41,667 bases of DNA, from the NCBI RefSeq assembly GCF_005217525.1, contig NZ_PNXQ01000016.1:776194-817860 (forward strand), written 5' to 3'. A program made the position numbers and the translations under genes. Shown here in pieces: positions 34,495 through 41,667 of this stretch; position 1 is the first letter of the stretch, and each line of letters opens with the position of its first letter. Source of the DNA: Paenibacillus terrae (GTDB lineage Bacteria > Bacillota > Bacilli > Paenibacillales > Paenibacillaceae). A model generated the notes under the pieces. The model saw only the letters and a list, made by a program, of their open reading frames with translations, ran no database searches and had not been told where the DNA came from.

Positions 34495-36783
34495 TTATAG
34501 CTCCGAAATTTCATGTTTCTTTTTCAGGATACTCCAGCGGCGTTCAATCTCCTGCTCAAAGGTAGCCAGCGTGGCTTCCTCCTTGAGAAGATGTTTTGTT
34601 TTGCCCATTAATTTGAGCCATTCTGCGGCTGGAATCCGTTTTCCCTTGTCCTCCGGATTGTACGTAATCGTCGTACTGCCTTGCTCAATCTCGTACAGCG
34701 GGAAAAAGCAAGACTCCACAGCTGCACCCACAATGCTGGTACCCAGTCTATCCTCGGATTTCCAGTTCAGTGGACAGGCGCACAGGATTTTACCATAGGC
34801 CGTTCCCACGTTATTGGCATACCATTGTGCCTTGGCCGCTTTACGCAGCATATCCTGCGGATGGCTTTCCGCTGCCGTGAAGGCATATGGAATATTGCAG
34901 GCAGCCATAATTTGCACCGTATCCTTGTGGTGACCCTGCTTGCCTTTTTGCATTTTCCCTACGCCTGATGTGCTTGTCATGTGACCTACCGGAGTCGAGT
35001 ACGATTGCTGCGAGCCTGTATTCATGTAGCCCTCATTATCATATTCCAGCATGATCAGCTTATGATTACGCAGTGCAGCCCCGATAGCCGACCCCATGCC
35101 AATATCCATCCCGCCGTCACCACTGATCATTATAAAGGTCGGGTCATCTGCCATCTCAATCTCATTGCGGCGCTTCATCTCCATGTAAGCCTCCAGCGCT
35201 CCAGAGAGTGTAGCAGCCCCATTTTGAAAAAGATTATGAATCATAGGCTGCTTGTGTGATGTATACGGATAACCTGTCGTCACCACGTATACGCAGCCTG
35301 TTTGGAACAGCACGACGATATCGCCTTCGATGCCTTTGAAAAACAGCTCCAGCGCAGACAGCGCTCCACAGCCTGGACATGCCCCATGACCCGGCGTGAG
35401 ACGGCGTGGCTTGGTCGTCAGCGAGCGCAGCGGCGGCACCTTGACCTTGAGCTTCCCGGTCGCCTCATCCGGCGTAACCTGAATCAGACCCGTACGGTAC
35501 GCATCTCCCCGTGGCGGCTGCATAACCTGCGGCATGACCTTGTCCGGGGACCCCGGATTAAGCCCGTAATAATCAAATGGCTTCTCGGTCCGTCCGGCTT
35601 CCGCCGCCTCAATCGCAAGCTGGAAGAACGCCTCAGCGTCTTCCGCATAAAAATCCTTGCCGCCCAAGCCAAAGATGCGGCACAATACAAGTGTCCGGTT
35701 CAGCGGGTCCTCCTGCAAGGCCGCCTTGATTTCGTGCGTCAAATTACCGCCATCGGCGCCGTACGAATCCGCACGTTCACCCACCAGCAGCGCCTTGACA
35801 TGGCGCAATGTCTCACGCAGCTGCGCGGCCGGAAACGGTCGAATGATATTCGGACGAATCACACCGGCCTTAATGCCACGCGCGCGGAGCTGATCGGCTA
35901 CATCCTTGGCCGATTCAGCCGCTGAATTCAACAGGAATATTGCAACCTCGGCATCCTCCATATGATAGAGATCCAAAATCGGATATTCCCGCCCGGATAA
36001 TGCGGCATATTCTGCGGCTACCTGCTCATATACTCCTTCTGACCGCTTTAACGCCTCGGATAACTGAGCATGATTATTCGTCAGGTCATCGCCATTCATA
36101 TGCGCCCCGACAGTAACCGGATGGTCAAAATCGGAAATATTCGGATAATTCAGATTCGGATTTGGCCCCACAAAACCACGCACCGTCTCTGCATCAGCAA
36201 AATATTGCACCTTACGCTTCTGATGGGACGTGTAAAAACCGTCATAAGCGACCATCACAGGCAGTCTAACATCGCTGTGCTCTGCGATTTTCAGCGCCAT
36301 GATGTTCATATCATACACAGCCTGCGGCGTACTTGCGGTCAAAATCACCCAGCCTGTATTCAAACCATAATACAAGTCTGAGTGATCCCCACGGATATCC
36401 AGCGGGCCACTGATAGCCCGGGTCACCAGATTCATAACCATAGGAAAACGAGTGCCTGACTGCACAGGCAACTGCTCCAGCATATACAGGAAGCCTTGCG
36501 AACTTGTTGCATTCACAACCCTCGCTCCCGCTGCGGCAGCACCATAGCATATCCCTGCCGATCCATGCTCACCGTCTGCTGCGACCAGCTTAATGTCATG
36601 CTGACCTCTCGTTCTCATCTGATCCAGATATTGCGCCACCTCGGTCGAGGGTGTGATCGGAAAATATCCCATCATATGATAATTGATCTGCGCAGCCGCC
36701 GTAGCCGCCATTTCATTGCCGGATTCGAACGTTGTCACCTGTGCGGCGCCTGTCTGCTTGAGCTCCTCCTCCAGTTTCGCCAT
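34495..36783 (-). CDS. 2-oxoacid (pyruvate):ferredoxin oxidoreductase, fused alpha-beta
   Basis: 762 residues. The first 420 are the PorA (alpha) pyrimidine-binding part (GYFPITPSTEVAQYLDQM, VNATSSQGFLYMLEQLP). After a linker, residues about 465-760 are PorB: CPGCGALSALELFF, and the thiamine-diphosphate motif GDGGMDIGMGSAIGAALRNH ... NEGYMNTG. CxxC plus a later Cys (CVY) could bind a [4Fe-4S] cluster. It decarboxylates pyruvate or a related 2-oxoacid to the acyl-CoA and reduces ferredoxin. Its ATG overlaps the gamma-delta stop by one base (TAATG). Confidence 0.92.
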   Translation of the reverse strand: MAKLEEELKQTGAAQVTTFESGNEMAATAAAQINYHMMGYFPITPSTEVAQYLDQMRTRGQHDIKLVAADGEHGSAGICYGAAAAGARVVNATSSQGFLYMLEQLPVQSGTRFPMVMNLVTRAISGPLDIRGDHSDLYYGLNTGWVILTASTPQAVYDMNIMALKIAEHSDVRLPVMVAYDGFYTSHQKRKVQYFADAETVRGFVGPNPNLNYPNISDFDHPVTVGAHMNGDDLTNNHAQLSEALKRSEGVYEQVAAEYAALSGREYPILDLYHMEDAEVAIFLLNSAAESAKDVADQLRARGIKAGVIRPNIIRPFPAAQLRETLRHVKALLVGERADSYGADGGNLTHEIKAALQEDPLNRTLVLCRIFGLGGKDFYAEDAEAFFQLAIEAAEAGRTEKPFDYYGLNPGSPDKVMPQVMQPPRGDAYRTGLIQVTPDEATGKLKVKVPPLRSLTTKPRRLTPGHGACPGCGALSALELFFKGIEGDIVVLFQTGCVYVVTTGYPYTSHKQPMIHNLFQNGAATLSGALEAYMEMKRRNEIEMADDPTFIMISGDGGMDIGMGSAIGAALRNHKLIMLEYDNEGYMNTGSQQSYSTPVGHMTSTSGVGKMQKGKQGHHKDTVQIMAACNIPYAFTAAESHPQDMLRKAAKAQWYANNVGTAYGKILCACPLNWKSEDRLGTSIVGAAVESCFFPLYEIEQGSTTITYNPEDKGKRIPAAEWLKLMGKTKHLLKEEATLATFEQEIERRWSILKKKHEISEL

Positions 36784-37796
36784 TACACACGGCCTCCTTC
36801 ATATACCGGAAATTGATGGGCAATCCGATGCTGCTCCGCCCATCCCCATTGCTCACGACGCGAGCTTAATGCCCCCGACGGGCAAATATCTACGCATTTC
36901 AAGCATCCTTTGCAATACTGGTAATCAATCCCTTGCAAAAATGGCAGCATTCTTCCCCGTTTGTCCGCCTGCTCTTCCCATACAAAACAGTAATCCGGGC
37001 AAATCGAATCACACTTGGCACAATGTGTACATTTATCAGCTTCATATTCAGGCACAAAGCCCTGACGTGAACCGCTGACATCTCTCGTCATGCTGTTTCC
37101 CTGCGTGGCTATAATACCTCCCGAGGGTTGTGTTTCATAGCCCAGCAAAGGCTGCGGCCGTTCAAAAATGTGATCCTGGGCATCGTTTGTAACTGGATAT
37201 ACGTGCAGTTCCATTTCCTCAAAGCCCCGGTTAAACGTACGCAAATTAGGCTCCACCAGTTGTGGATTTTTCTTCTCAAATGTACTGCGAATGACCGATC
37301 TCATCGCCTCCGGATCTAAAAAATCACAGACACGGAACAGCGCACCCAACATGGACGTGTTCAGCTTGGTCCGCTCCTCCAGTGCGATTCCCATCGCATC
37401 CACTACCGCCAGCGTACCGGATACCAGCCCCAAATCAGCACGTATTTCCTCTGCCGGACGCGTGGAATTGACCACAACGATCCCATCCGCTGGAAGCCCG
37501 CTGATGACATTGACCGTTTTGTACAATGTTTCATGAAAAATACCTACCACATGCGGTTGCTCGATCGGACTGTGATCACGGATATCGACCCCGGGATCAC
37601 AAAAGCGTACAAAGCTTTTGACCGGGGTTCCCTTTTTTTCCGAACCGTAGGACGAGAAATTGGAAGCATTTAGCCCCAGACCAAGCACACCCGTTTCGGC
37701 CAGCATTTTTCCAGCCAGATTAGCGCCGAGTCCACCAATGGATTCCAGCCGGATTTCAAAAAATCCAAGTCGATTTGTGCGTGTTAATATAGACAA
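36783..37796 (-). CDS. 2-oxoacid:ferredoxin oxidoreductase, fused gamma-delta
   Basis: 337 residues. The first about 190 are a gamma domain (LESIGGLGANLAGKMLAE, YGSEKKGTPVKSFVRF), then residues about 250-320 a delta-type ferredoxin with two [4Fe-4S] motifs: CTHCAKCDSICPDYC and CKGCLKCVDICP. It binds CoA and wires electrons out of the alpha-beta partner encoded next. The start is TTG at 37796 with GGGGGCTC upstream. The FNR-like box at 37904 suggests anaerobic induction. Substrate could be pyruvate or a keto acid. Confidence 0.9.
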   Translation of the reverse strand: MSILTRTNRLGFFEIRLESIGGLGANLAGKMLAETGVLGLGLNASNFSSYGSEKKGTPVKSFVRFCDPGVDIRDHSPIEQPHVVGIFHETLYKTVNVISGLPADGIVVVNSTRPAEEIRADLGLVSGTLAVVDAMGIALEERTKLNTSMLGALFRVCDFLDPEAMRSVIRSTFEKKNPQLVEPNLRTFNRGFEEMELHVYPVTNDAQDHIFERPQPLLGYETQPSGGIIATQGNSMTRDVSGSRQGFVPEYEADKCTHCAKCDSICPDYCFVWEEQADKRGRMLPFLQGIDYQYCKGCLKCVDICPSGALSSRREQWGWAEQHRIAHQFPVYEGGRV

Positions 37797-37864
37797 AGTG
37801 ATGAGCCCCCTTCTTTTGCAACCATTACTGTGCTGTAAAACTCATAACTAAAAATGGAAAATGC

Positions 37865-37870
37865 ATTCTA
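37865..37870 (-). promoter_or_regulatory. Candidate -10 for the por operon
   Basis: TAGAAT on the minus strand (5 of 6 match to TATAAT). The -35 at 17 bases is poor (AAGTGT), as for an activator-dependent promoter. Confidence 0.4.
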
Positions 37871-37903
37871 ATGAAAAGGCTATCACAACACTTACTTTTC
37901 GAA

Positions 37904-37919
37904 TGTGATTTTATTCACT
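37904..37919 (-). promoter_or_regulatory. FNR/CRP-like palindrome upstream of por
   Basis: Plus strand TGTGATTTTATTCACT, that is TGTGA-N6-TCACT, matching the Bacillus Fnr consensus TGTGA-N6-TCACA at nine of ten positions. It is about 115 bases upstream of the gamma-delta start. Fnr activates genes under oxygen limitation. Confidence 0.6.
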
Positions 37920-37967
37920 TCAAGACCCGCATGTACGCGAAAATCAGCAAACCGTCAAACAAAAGAC

Positions 37968-38004
37968 AACAAAAAGCCGCTCTGTCCAAAGACAGAACGG
38001 CTTA
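37968..38004 (-). terminator. Terminator after ppiB
   Basis: Minus strand AAGCCGTTCTGTC-TTTG-GACAGAGCGGCTT then TTTGTTG. Confidence 0.88.
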
Positions 38005-38045
38005 GGTGTAACATTATACAAAAAGATCATGCATTTAACGGTATA

Positions 38046-38480
38046 CTACGCGTCAAATACTTTAACCTCTTTCATTTTGTCGCCTTGTTTTACAGCATCA
38101 ATGAATTCCATACCTTTGGTCACTTGACCAAATACAGTATGTACTCCATCCAAATGCGGCTGTGGAGCGTAACAGATAAAGAACTGGCTTCCGCCTGTGT
38201 TACGGCCTGCATGCGCCATGGACAGAACGCCCTTGGCATGCTTCGTTGTGTTCGTAGCTGTTTCGCAGTCGATTGTGTAGCCAGGGCCGCCTGTGCCTGT
38301 TCCATTAGGACAACCACCTTGGGCAACAAAGCCTGGAATTACACGGTGAAAGCTCAAGCCGTTGTAGTAGCCGCTGTTTGCCAGCTTTTCAAAGTTAGCA
38401 ACCGTGTTTGGCGCTTCTTCTGGAAAAAAATCAATTTCGACGATACCGCCATTTTCAAGATCTATTCTACCTTTTTTCAT
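38046..38480 (-). CDS. ppiB: Peptidyl-prolyl cis-trans isomerase, cyclophilin type
   Basis: 144 residues of the cyclophilin fold: [36 protein letters not shown] (the active-site QFF) and [12 protein letters not shown] cytosolic folding helper. The ATG at 38480 follows AAAAGGAGC. In B. subtilis ppiB also lies between the rib operon and lysA/spoVA. Confidence 0.96.
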   Translation of the reverse strand: MKKGRIDLENGGIVEIDFFPEEAPNTVANFEKLANSGYYNGLSFHRVIPGFVAQGGCPNGTGTGGPGYTIDCETATNTTKHAKGVLSMAHAGRNTGGSQFFICYAPQPHLDGVHTVFGQVTKGMEFIDAVKQGDKMKEVKVFDA

Positions 38481-38640
38481 TGTTTGTAGCTCCTTTTCAA
38501 CCTGTTTTGAAAGCTAAATAGCATCAAGTTCCAGTTTACTATGAATTGCCGCTCTTAGCAAAGCCTTGTCCAAAAAAGAGACCATTATCCCCGGTATATC
38601 ACTTCCGGCTAAATGGTCTACTTCGTCACGCTTATCAAAA

Positions 38641-40008
38641 TCAGGAAGAAACCGTTATCTTGGCATTGGGATGAACCGATGAACCGGCTTGGTCACGAAC
38701 TAGGCGCTGTGGCACGACATCATTCCGAACGATATCCTCATAGCTTTCCCGGCGCACCACCAGCTCGGCCTCACCATTGTTTACAAATACAACCGCTGGT
38801 CGGCGTATCCGGTTATAATTACTCGCCATAGAATAATTGTAGGCTCCGGTTGAAGCAACAGCGAGCAAATCCCCGTTGGTCGGACGCGGCAGCTCCACAT
38901 CCCAAATGAGCATATCGCCGCTTTCACAGCATTTGCCCGCAATGGATACCGTCTCCTCGTTCGCATCGTGCGCCCGGTTAGCCAGCATGGCTTCATACTT
39001 CGCCTGATATAGCGCTGGACGGGGATTATCCGTCATTCCACCGTCCACCGAGACGTATTTCCGTACCTGCGGAATATCCTTGATACTTCCTACCGTGTAT
39101 AAGGTTGTGCCGGAATCGCCTACAATGCTCCGTCCCGGTTCAATCCAGATTTCAGGAAGCTCGTCATACAGCCCGGAAAAATGAGTTTTTACCGCTTCGC
39201 CGATAGCCTGCACATAAGTGGAAATTTTCAGTGGTGTATCCTCTTCTGTGTAACGAATGCCAAATCCCCCACCTAGATTAATAACCTTGAAAGAAAACTG
39301 AAGCTGTTCCTTGATTTCTCTGCAAAAAGCGGCAACCCGTTCGGCAGCCATTTGGAAGCCGTTCACTTCAAAAATTTGCGATCCGATATGGGAATGTACC
39401 CCCAGCAGGTTCAGATGATCTAGCCTGATAGCCTGCTCCACCGCATGGCGTGCTGTACCGTTCGCAATGTCAAAACCGAACTTTGAATCCTCTTGGCCTG
39501 TGGCCATATATTCGTGCGTATGTGCTTCAACCCCCGGTGTAACCCGCAATAAAATATTTACCTGCTGTTTCCGCTCGGAGGCAAGGGCCTGAAGCAAATG
39601 CAGCTCCATCTCGCTGTCGACCACGAAGCAACCAATTTGCGCATCTAGCGCCATTTCAATTTCTTCCGGTGTTTTGTTGTTGCCGTGAAAATGGATTCGC
39701 TCTGCCGGAAATCCAGCTTGCATCGCGGTGAACAGCTCTCCACTGGAAACGACGTCGAGCGACATCCCTTCTTCTGCAGCCAAAGCACACATCGCCATTA
39801 CGCAAAATGCTTTGCTTGCATAAGCGACTTGAAACTTCAAGCCGGTTTCACGAAAAGCTTCTATAAACTCCCGGCAACGCTGGCGTACTAACTGTTCATC
39901 TACAATATATAGCGGTGTTCCAAAACGCTCCTTCAAAAACGTTGTATCACATCCGCCAATCTCCAAATGTCCATTGCTGTTAATTTTACTGCTTCCATGC
40001 AAATACAT
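38641..40008 (-). CDS. lysA: Diaminopimelate decarboxylase
   Basis: 455 residues, a fold-III PLP enzyme. The PLP Lys is in VAYASKAF, with HFHGNNKTPEEI, GVHSHIGSQI, LNLGGGFGI, EPGRSIVGDSG, and the partner-chain CCESGD. It makes lysine from meso-diaminopimelate. The ATG at 40008 follows GAGAGGCGCC; a longer frame to 40044 lacks a ribosome binding site. It follows spoVAF as in B. subtilis. No lysine riboswitch is visible. Confidence 0.96.
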   Translation of the reverse strand: MYLHGSSKINSNGHLEIGGCDTTFLKERFGTPLYIVDEQLVRQRCREFIEAFRETGLKFQVAYASKAFCVMAMCALAAEEGMSLDVVSSGELFTAMQAGFPAERIHFHGNNKTPEEIEMALDAQIGCFVVDSEMELHLLQALASERKQQVNILLRVTPGVEAHTHEYMATGQEDSKFGFDIANGTARHAVEQAIRLDHLNLLGVHSHIGSQIFEVNGFQMAAERVAAFCREIKEQLQFSFKVINLGGGFGIRYTEEDTPLKISTYVQAIGEAVKTHFSGLYDELPEIWIEPGRSIVGDSGTTLYTVGSIKDIPQVRKYVSVDGGMTDNPRPALYQAKYEAMLANRAHDANEETVSIAGKCCESGDMLIWDVELPRPTNGDLLAVASTGAYNYSMASNYNRIRRPAVVFVNNGEAELVVRRESYEDIVRNDVVPQRLVRDQAGSSVHPNAKITVSS

Positions 40009-40118
40009 GTTCTGGCGCCTCTCTTTCTGGAACAAACAAGTCATATTCCATCGAATGTTAACACCAGTATAGCAAAAAAAGCATCAAGAAGAATGGATTT
40101 TTATGCAGATCATTTATA

Positions 40119-41667
40119 TTAATGTTCTTGCCTGTTGCCAGAGTTCGAATCCGTGCTTGCATCCGTGTTCGGCATACGCGTATTGTCCCGCGTTTTGTTA
40201 GATGACGGACGGTTAGGCGCATTCAGCACAGGCATACGAAACAAGATGGAAGCCATCGCCTTGGCATTAAAAGGAATGAACGGCCACAGATAGGAAGAGT
40301 TATATGACCGATGCAGCGTCAGCATCAAAATGATCAGTGTCGTGCCTACAATAAAACCCGGAACGTGGAAAATAGCCACAGCGATCAGCAAAAACAGCCG
40401 AATGAGCCGATTCGCCAATCCCAATTCATAGCTCGGCGTTGCAAACATCCCGATAGCAGCCACAGCCATATACAGCACAACTTCGTTGACGAAAAGTCCC
40501 GTTTTGACCGCAATATCCCCGACCAAAATGGCGGCGATCAAGCCCATCGCGGAAGCCAGCGGTGTCGGTGTATGGACAGCCGCCATGCGCATTAGATCGA
40601 CCCCTAGCTCCACAATGATGAACTGGGCAATTAACGGTAGATGGGCTTCCTTTTGAGGACCGATAAAATCGAGAAACGCCGGTTTTAGCTCGGGATTGAT
40701 GACCATAAGCAGCCACATCGGAAGCAAAAACATCGAGGCAAAAATTCCTATAAAGCGAACCCAGCGCAAATAGCTCCCCATAAAAGCCGTTTGCCGATTC
40801 TCTTCTGCATGCTGACAAAGGTCAAAAAAGGTGGTAGGCAAGATCATCACGCTGGGTGAGGTATCGACGAAAATAACGACTCGCCCTTCCATAATATGCG
40901 AAGCCACGACATCTGGTCGCTCCGAATACCGTACTAATGGATATGGATTCCAACCTTTATTAATTATCGTCTCCTCTAATTGCTTATCCGCCAGCGGGAT
41001 GCCGTCCAGATCGACGTTTTTAATTTTGTCGCGTACGGTATCCACCATCACTTTATCCACGATATCATCAATGTAGCCCAAGCATACGTCTGTCCGGGTG
41101 CGACGCCCAACCTGCATCGCCTCAAATTTAAGGCCGGGGTCCCGCAAACGGCGGCGAACCAGACCCACATTTGTCAGCATCGTCTCTGTAAAGCCGTCAC
41201 GGGCACCGCGTACGACGCGCTCCAGTGACGGCTCTTCGGGATTGCGTACCGGGTAATTACGGGTGTCCAAAATGATCGAAAAGCGCTCACCTTCCATAAA
41301 GAAGGCGCTATAGCCTGTCAGCACCTTATTGATGACAACCGACATTTTGTCCGTCTTTTCCACCTGAATATGCGGAATATAATTTTCAAAATACGATTGC
41401 AGTCCGTCCGTAGACAAATCATCCGGTGTCAGATAGGTGAGCCGCTTTAGCACTTCAACCATGACCAGGTCCTTGGCAAAGGTATTCAGAAACAGATAGC
41501 CGATATGACGCCCGCCTAGTGTCATCTCCCTGAATACGACATCAAAGGTCTCTCCCAGACCGATTACTGTTTTGAGTGTTTCCTGATTTTCCTTCATTCT
41601 TGGCGATATATCATCCTTACCCTGCCAATAAAGAACGGATTCCTCTACGTTATCAGAACGCTCACTC
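40119..41667 (-). CDS. spoVAF: Stage V sporulation protein AF, 5' end off the window
   Basis: The GerA/SpoVAF family: a cytosolic N-terminal half (LGETFDVVFREM, NKVLTGYSAFF), then about five membrane segments and a Pro-kink region (VHTPTPLASAMGLIAAILVGDIA). The first ATG in the window is at 41597, but the frame stays open to the right edge without a stop, reading VEESVLYWQGKDDISPRM just before it. This resembles the usual SpoVAF N terminus, so the start lies beyond 41667. SpoVAF helps release dipicolinate at germination. The C terminus is Asn/Ser/Thr-rich. Confidence 0.93.
   Translation of the reverse strand, partial: SERSDNVEESVLYWQGKDDISPRMKENQETLKTVIGLGETFDVVFREMTLGGRHIGYLFLNTFAKDLVMVEVLKRLTYLTPDDLSTDGLQSYFENYIPHIQVEKTDKMSVVINKVLTGYSAFFMEGERFSIILDTRNYPVRNPEEPSLERVVRGARDGFTETMLTNVGLVRRRLRDPGLKFEAMQVGRRTRTDVCLGYIDDIVDKVMVDTVRDKIKNVDLDGIPLADKQLEETIINKGWNPYPLVRYSERPDVVASHIMEGRVVIFVDTSPSVMILPTTFFDLCQHAEENRQTAFMGSYLRWVRFIGIFASMFLLPMWLLMVINPELKPAFLDFIGPQKEAHLPLIAQFIIVELGVDLMRMAAVHTPTPLASAMGLIAAILVGDIAVKTGLFVNEVVLYMAVAAIGMFATPSYELGLANRLIRLFLLIAVAIFHVPGFIVGTTLIILMLTLHRSYNSSYLWPFIPFNAKAMASILFRMPVLNAPNRPSSNKTRDNTRMPNTDASTDSNSGNRQEH

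Noticed and set aside
35302..35925. 207-codon plus-strand open frame
   Set aside because: Antisense to the por alpha-beta gene; Arg-rich shadow frame.
40009..40118. Lysine riboswitch for lysA
   Set aside because: The intergenic stretch is too short and lacks the L-box motifs.
1..41667. CRISPR array, tRNA or rRNA genes, insertion sequences, prophage
   Set aside because: No regularly spaced repeats, cloverleaf, transposase or phage gene was seen anywhere in the window.

Overview
The window looks like a chromosomal backbone segment of a low-to-mid GC, endospore-forming Bacillota. It is most likely Paenibacillus, and the polymyxa group fits well. Many genes are sporulation or germination genes (spoIVA, spoVIF, ypeB, spmA, spmB, dacB, tgl, gerW, scpA/scpB context, spoVAF). 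Ribosome binding sites are strong GGAGG types, TTG and GTG starts are frequent, and control elements are Gram-positive (T-box, FMN riboswitch). The gene order follows the Bacillus subtilis stretch spoIVA-gpsA-der-cmk-ypeB-prsW-ypbH-ypbD-serA-resDE-rluB-spmBA-dacB-scpBA-rib-ppiB-lysA-spoVAF almost gene for gene. I saw no tRNA, rRNA, CRISPR array, insertion sequence or prophage.

Layout. 1-2,900: a sugar ABC importer (binding lipoprotein, double ATPase, start of a permease) read leftward from a good sigma-A promoter. 2,960-6,600: spoIVA, a [2Fe-2S] ferredoxin, a nucleotidyltransferase-like protein and spoVIF. 6,600-13,300: glycerophospholipid and housekeeping genes (gpsA, plsY, der, S1 homologue, plsC, cmk) and a PilZ flagellar brake protein. 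13,300-19,100: ypeB, a newly called 50-residue zinc-ribbon protein, prsW, a MecA/YpbH adaptor, a membrane-anchored protein, a polysaccharide deacetylase lipoprotein (+ strand), a small membrane protein and a CPBP protease. 19,240-21,470: serA (+ strand) behind a T-box leader. 21,550-27,300: resE, resD, rluB, spmB, spmA, dacB. 27,460-31,200: tgl (+ strand), gerW, a DUF2953 protein, scpB and scpA. 31,200-33,800: a short riboflavin operon (ribE, ribB, ribH) under an FMN riboswitch. 33,800-37,920: a hypothetical protein and a two-gene pyruvate:ferredoxin-type oxidoreductase preceded by an FNR-like box. 38,000-41,667: ppiB, lysA and spoVAF, which runs off the right edge.

No wholly new system is evident. 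The most informative signals are departures from the conserved order: resABC missing between rluB and resD; ribD and the GTP cyclohydrolase II half of RibBA missing from the riboflavin operon; sleB missing next to ypeB with a tiny Cys-rich gene in its place; a start-less coding remnant between ribH and scpA; an anaerobic-type 2-oxoacid oxidoreductase inserted with its own FNR-like palindrome; and an unexplained 115-base hairpin upstream of spoIVA. Together they suggest a facultative anaerobe that has lost cytochrome c biogenesis at this locus and uses ferredoxin-linked pyruvate oxidation.
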